Source of the DNA: Clostridiales bacterium
GTDB taxonomy: Bacteria > Bacillota > Clostridia > Oscillospirales > Oscillospiraceae
Assembly: GCA_022786995.1 (NCBI GenBank)
Contig: JALFUW010000025.1
Location: 1-64,000, forward strand
DNA: 64,000 bases
Reading direction: 5' to 3'
Shown: in pieces, positions 61,389-64,000 of the stretch
Layout: each line of letters starts with the position of its first letter
Numbering within the stretch: position 1 is the first letter of the stretch
Notes under the pieces: generated by a model
The model's input: only the letters and a program-made list of their open reading frames with translations
What the model was told of the DNA's origin: nothing
Databases searched by the model: none
Position numbers and translations under genes: made by a program

Positions 61389-63717
61389 GGCGGTGATCCG
61401 CAAGTACAAGGGCGACGGCAAGCCCCATACGGCGCAGGCCACCATCCCCTATGAGGCCATGTACCCGGACGGCGTGTGCCGCCTGACGAAAAACACCTTT
61501 TCCAAGTGCATTGCCTTTGAGGACATCAGCTATCAGCTCGCCCAGCCGGACACCAAGACGGCCATCTTTGAACATCTTTGCGACCTCTACAACTATGTGG
61601 ACGCCTCTATCCACGTCCAGTTTTCGTTCCTGAACCGCAGGGTTGACCCGGTGCAGTACGCCAAGAGCTTTGAGATCGCGCCGCAGGGGGACGACTTCGA
61701 CGACATCCGGGCCGAGTACACCGGCATCCTGCAAAAGCAGCTTGCAAACGGCAACAACGGCATCGTCAAGACCAAGTACCTGACGTTCACCATTGAGGCC
61801 GATAGCCCGAAATCCGCAAGGGCCAGGCTGAACCGCATCGGCCTTGACCTTTTAGGTTATTTCAAGACGATGGGAGCTGTGGCCCATGTGATGAACGGCA
61901 AAGAACGGCTTGCGGTGCTGCATGGGGTGTTCCACCCGGACGGGGAGCTGTTCAATTTTGACTGGAAGTGGATGACCCCCTCCGGCCTTTCCACCAAGGA
62001 CTTTATCGCCCCGTCCTCCCTGTGCTTCGGCAATGCAAAAACCTTTGGCATGGGCGGCAAATACGGCGCGGTAAGTTTTTTGCAAATCCTCGCCCCGGAA
62101 CTGTCGGATGAAATGCTGGCGGATTTTCTCAATACGGACAGCGGCATTTTGGTGAACCTCCATGTGCAGGCCATCGACCAGACGGAGGCCATTAAGACCA
62201 TCAAGCGCAAGATCACCGACCTTGACGCCATGAAGATACAGGAGCAGAAAAAGGCCGTCCGCAGCGGCTACGATATGGACATACTGCCCAGCGACCTTGC
62301 CACCTATGGGGAGGACGCCAAAAAGCTGCTGACCAAATTGCAGACCCGCAACGAGCGTCTTTTCATGCTGACGTTTCTTGTGCTGAACGTGGCCGATACC
62401 AAACAGAAGTTGAGCAACGATGTGTTTCAGGCCGCCGGTGTGGCACAGAAATACAACTGTTCCCTTGTCCGTCTGGACTACCAGCAGGAACAGGGCCTTG
62501 TGAGCAGCCTGCCGCTGGGCGTCAACCAGATCAAAATTCAGCGGGGCCTTACCACTTCCAGCGTGGCTGTGTTCGTGCCGTTTGTGACGCAGGAGCTTTT
62601 TCAGGGCGGCGCAGCCATGTATTACGGCGTCAACGCCAAGTCCCACAACATGATTATGCTGGACAGGAAACAGGCCCGGTGTCCCAACGGTTTGAAATTA
62701 GGCACCCCCGGCAGCGGCAAGTCCATGAGCTGTAAATCCGAGATCGTCAGTGTGTTCTTAACGACGCCTGACGATATTTTTATCTCCGACCCGGAGGCTG
62801 AATACTATCCGCTGGTGAAGCGGCTTCATGGACAGGTTATCCGGCTGTCCCCCACAAGCAAGGACTATGTGAATCCGCTGGACATTAACCTGAACTATTC
62901 CGAGGACGATAACCCGCTGGCCCTGAAATCCGACTTTGTGCTGTCGTTCTGCGAGCTGGTCATGGGCGGCAAGAACGGGCTGGAACCCATTGAAAAGACA
63001 GTGATTGACCGGGCCGTGCGGGTGATCTACCGTCCCTATCTGGCAGACCCCCGCCCGGAAAATATGCCGATTCTGTCCGACCTCCACAAAGCGTTGTTAG
63101 ATCAGCACGTCCCGGAGGCTGACCGTGTGGCGCAGGCCCTTGACCTGTATGTGTCCGGCTCCCTGAATGTCTTTAACCACCGTACCAACGTGGACATCGG
63201 CAACCGGCTTGTGGCCTTTGACATCAAGGAGCTGGGCAAGCAGCTCAAAAAGCTGGGGATGCTCATTGTCCAAGACCAGATTTGGGGTCGCGTCACCGCC
63301 AACCGCAGCCAGGGCAAGGCCACATGGTACTTTGCCGACGAGTTCCACTTGCTTCTGAAAGAGGAACAGACGGCGGCCTATTCCGCTGAAATCTGGAAGC
63401 GTTTCAGGAAATGGGGCGGTATCCCCACCGGCGCGACGCAGAACGTGAAAGACCTGCTTTCCTCCCCGGAGATCGAAAACATTCTGGAAAACAGCGATTT
63501 TATTACGCTGCTCAATCAGGCGTCCGGGGACAGAAAAATTCTTGCGGAACGGCTCAACCTGTCCGCAGACCAGCAGAAGTACATCGACAATTCCGAACCC
63601 GGCGAGGGCCTTTTGATCTTTGAAAATGTGGTGCTACCCTTTACCAACCCGATCCCCCACAACACCCAGCTCTACAAGATTATGACGACCCGGTTAAGCG
63701 AGGTGGTAAGCCAATGA
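61318..63717 (+). CDS. VirB4/TraE-type T4SS ATPase
   Basis: 799 aa motor of the conjugation channel. Walker A is LGTPGSGKSMSCKSE (near residue 460) and Walker B TWYFADEFHLLL. The preceding half (IEADSPKSARARLNRIGLDLLGYF, LAVLHGVFHPDGELFNFDW) is the VirB4 N-terminal region. The start is TTG at 61318, 9 nt after AGGAGG inside prgI; without it the reading would begin well downstream of the family N-terminus. Complete. Confidence 0.94.
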   Translation: MSKKEIPKEPEKTKLTRAQRKEIEAVIRKYKGDGKPHTAQATIPYEAMYPDGVCRLTKNTFSKCIAFEDISYQLAQPDTKTAIFEHLCDLYNYVDASIHVQFSFLNRRVDPVQYAKSFEIAPQGDDFDDIRAEYTGILQKQLANGNNGIVKTKYLTFTIEADSPKSARARLNRIGLDLLGYFKTMGAVAHVMNGKERLAVLHGVFHPDGELFNFDWKWMTPSGLSTKDFIAPSSLCFGNAKTFGMGGKYGAVSFLQILAPELSDEMLADFLNTDSGILVNLHVQAIDQTEAIKTIKRKITDLDAMKIQEQKKAVRSGYDMDILPSDLATYGEDAKKLLTKLQTRNERLFMLTFLVLNVADTKQKLSNDVFQAAGVAQKYNCSLVRLDYQQEQGLVSSLPLGVNQIKIQRGLTTSSVAVFVPFVTQELFQGGAAMYYGVNAKSHNMIMLDRKQARCPNGLKLGTPGSGKSMSCKSEIVSVFLTTPDDIFISDPEAEYYPLVKRLHGQVIRLSPTSKDYVNPLDINLNYSEDDNPLALKSDFVLSFCELVMGGKNGLEPIEKTVIDRAVRVIYRPYLADPRPENMPILSDLHKALLDQHVPEADRVAQALDLYVSGSLNVFNHRTNVDIGNRLVAFDIKELGKQLKKLGMLIVQDQIWGRVTANRSQGKATWYFADEFHLLLKEEQTAAYSAEIWKRFRKWGGIPTGATQNVKDLLSSPEIENILENSDFITLLNQASGDRKILAERLNLSADQQKYIDNSEPGEGLLIFENVVLPFTNPIPHNTQLYKIMTTRLSEVVSQ

Positions 63718-63748
63718 CCCCAAAGCACAGCAAAGGAGGTGACGGCCA

Positions 63749-64000
63749 TTGAAAGAGCTGAAAGCAAAGCCAAAGGTGACACAGGCCATGACCCGCGATG
63801 GCCTGACGCTGGAAAATCAGGCCACCGGCGAGGTTGAGAACATTTCCAGCCGGGAGGCCGAACAGGACTATACCCCGGAGGCTGGCGGCACAGCGGAAAA
63901 GCTGCTGGAACGGGCCGACGATGCCCATGACCGGCACAAGGCTAAAAAGTCCGCAAAGCAGGCAGCGGCCACCACAGCCGAGGGGGACGCCGCCCTGCAC
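63749..64000 (+). CDS. Start of VirB1-like hydrolase / CD1107-type ICE protein, partial
   Basis: 84 codons from TTG 63749 (AGGAGG 9 nt upstream): MKELKAKPKVTQAMTRDGLT followed by an acidic and lysine-rich disordered stretch. In Tn1549-type ICEs, the gene after virB4 encodes a large membrane protein with lysozyme and NlpC/P60 or CHAP domains that opens the peptidoglycan. None of those domains lies within the visible part, so the call rests on the N-terminus and position. Confidence 0.7.
   Translation, partial: MKELKAKPKVTQAMTRDGLTLENQATGEVENISSREAEQDYTPEAGGTAEKLLERADDAHDRHKAKKSAKQAAATTAEGDAALH

Larger units (their letters stand above)
55905..64000 (+). mobile_element. Tn1549-like integrative conjugative element, left end and conjugation module
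   Basis: From about 55,905-55,912 the sequence changes from cotJC into a run of rightward genes with the order replication initiator, PcfB, VirD4, Maff2, VirB6-like, PrgI, VirB4, hydrolase start. This is the order of the Tn1549/CTn2 type ICEs of Clostridia and Enterococcus. Genes are tightly packed and start with AGGAGG sites and often TTG or GTG. GTACGA occurs twice near the junction (55911-55916 and 55969-55974), possibly part of the recombinase binding end. Integrase, relaxase, cargo and right end are outside the window, so completeness and resistance cargo cannot be judged. Confidence 0.9.

Overview
The window is a chromosomal segment of a spore-forming Clostridia member. An Oscillospirales-type relative is the best guess, by gene content and not by a database match. 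Evidence for this is the complete spoIIIA operon, the spoIIAA-spoIIAB-sigF operon, yqfC-yqfD, yunB, cwlD and cotJ genes, a T-box valS leader, strong AGGAGG ribosome binding sites, and a paired type III and type I glutamine synthetase locus with an ANTAR regulator. Roughly the first 55.9 kb is core chromosome. The last 8 kb is the left part of a Tn1549-like integrative conjugative element (ICE).

Layout. 1-5.5 kb: nitrogen assimilation. A partial ammonium transporter gene and glnN point left, a type I glnA and an ANTAR antiterminator gene point right, and both divergent promoters are followed at once by hairpin leaders. 5.6-10.4 kb: a housekeeping run of Asp23-like gene, nusB, tsaD paralog, xseA, xseB, ispA and an AlkD-like gene. 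10.4-15.7 kb: DAHP synthase and a cell-surface nucleotidase (both leftward), a secreted GH25/SH3 lysozyme and an acetyltransferase. 16-20.5 kb: spoIIIAA to spoIIIAH. 20.5-24.5 kb: a GT2 glycosyltransferase, then T-box-controlled valS. 24.6-31.4 kb: spoIIAA-spoIIAB-sigF, pcrA, yunB, ligA. 31.4-39.8 kb: a small Cys-rich gene and ylbJ-like gene (leftward), then yqfC, yqfD, phoH, ybeY, era, yqzL, recO, mutS2. 40-46 kb: HPr-like gene, uvrC, rsmD, coaD, two membrane proteins and xerD. 46-50 kb: pfkA, a 1 kb repeat-rich non-coding region, a second tyrosine recombinase with a membrane-anchored XRE regulator, and tRNA-Leu(CAG). 50-55.9 kb: a pantothenate/CoA cluster (coaX, ECF S component, coaBC), radA, cwlD and the cotJ operon.

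From about 55,905 the sequence becomes an ICE that has cut off the 3' third of cotJC. The visible part is a conjugation module: replication initiator, PcfB, VirD4, Maff2, VirB6-like, PrgI, VirB4, and the start of the gene that normally encodes the VirB1-like hydrolase. Its relaxase, integrase and right end lie beyond the window.

The most unusual observations are these. Two diverged copies of one ~165 bp palindromic MITE are each inserted so that the TA target forms the TAA stop codon of the neighbouring gene (sigF and coaX). A tyrosine recombinase gene is preceded by two 11-6-11 bp dyads shaped like Xer-type core sites, one of them embedded in its promoter. An ICE splits a sporulation coat gene, in the manner of skin-type elements. 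cotJA and cotJB are fused. Hairpin leaders surround the nitrogen genes next to an ANTAR regulator.
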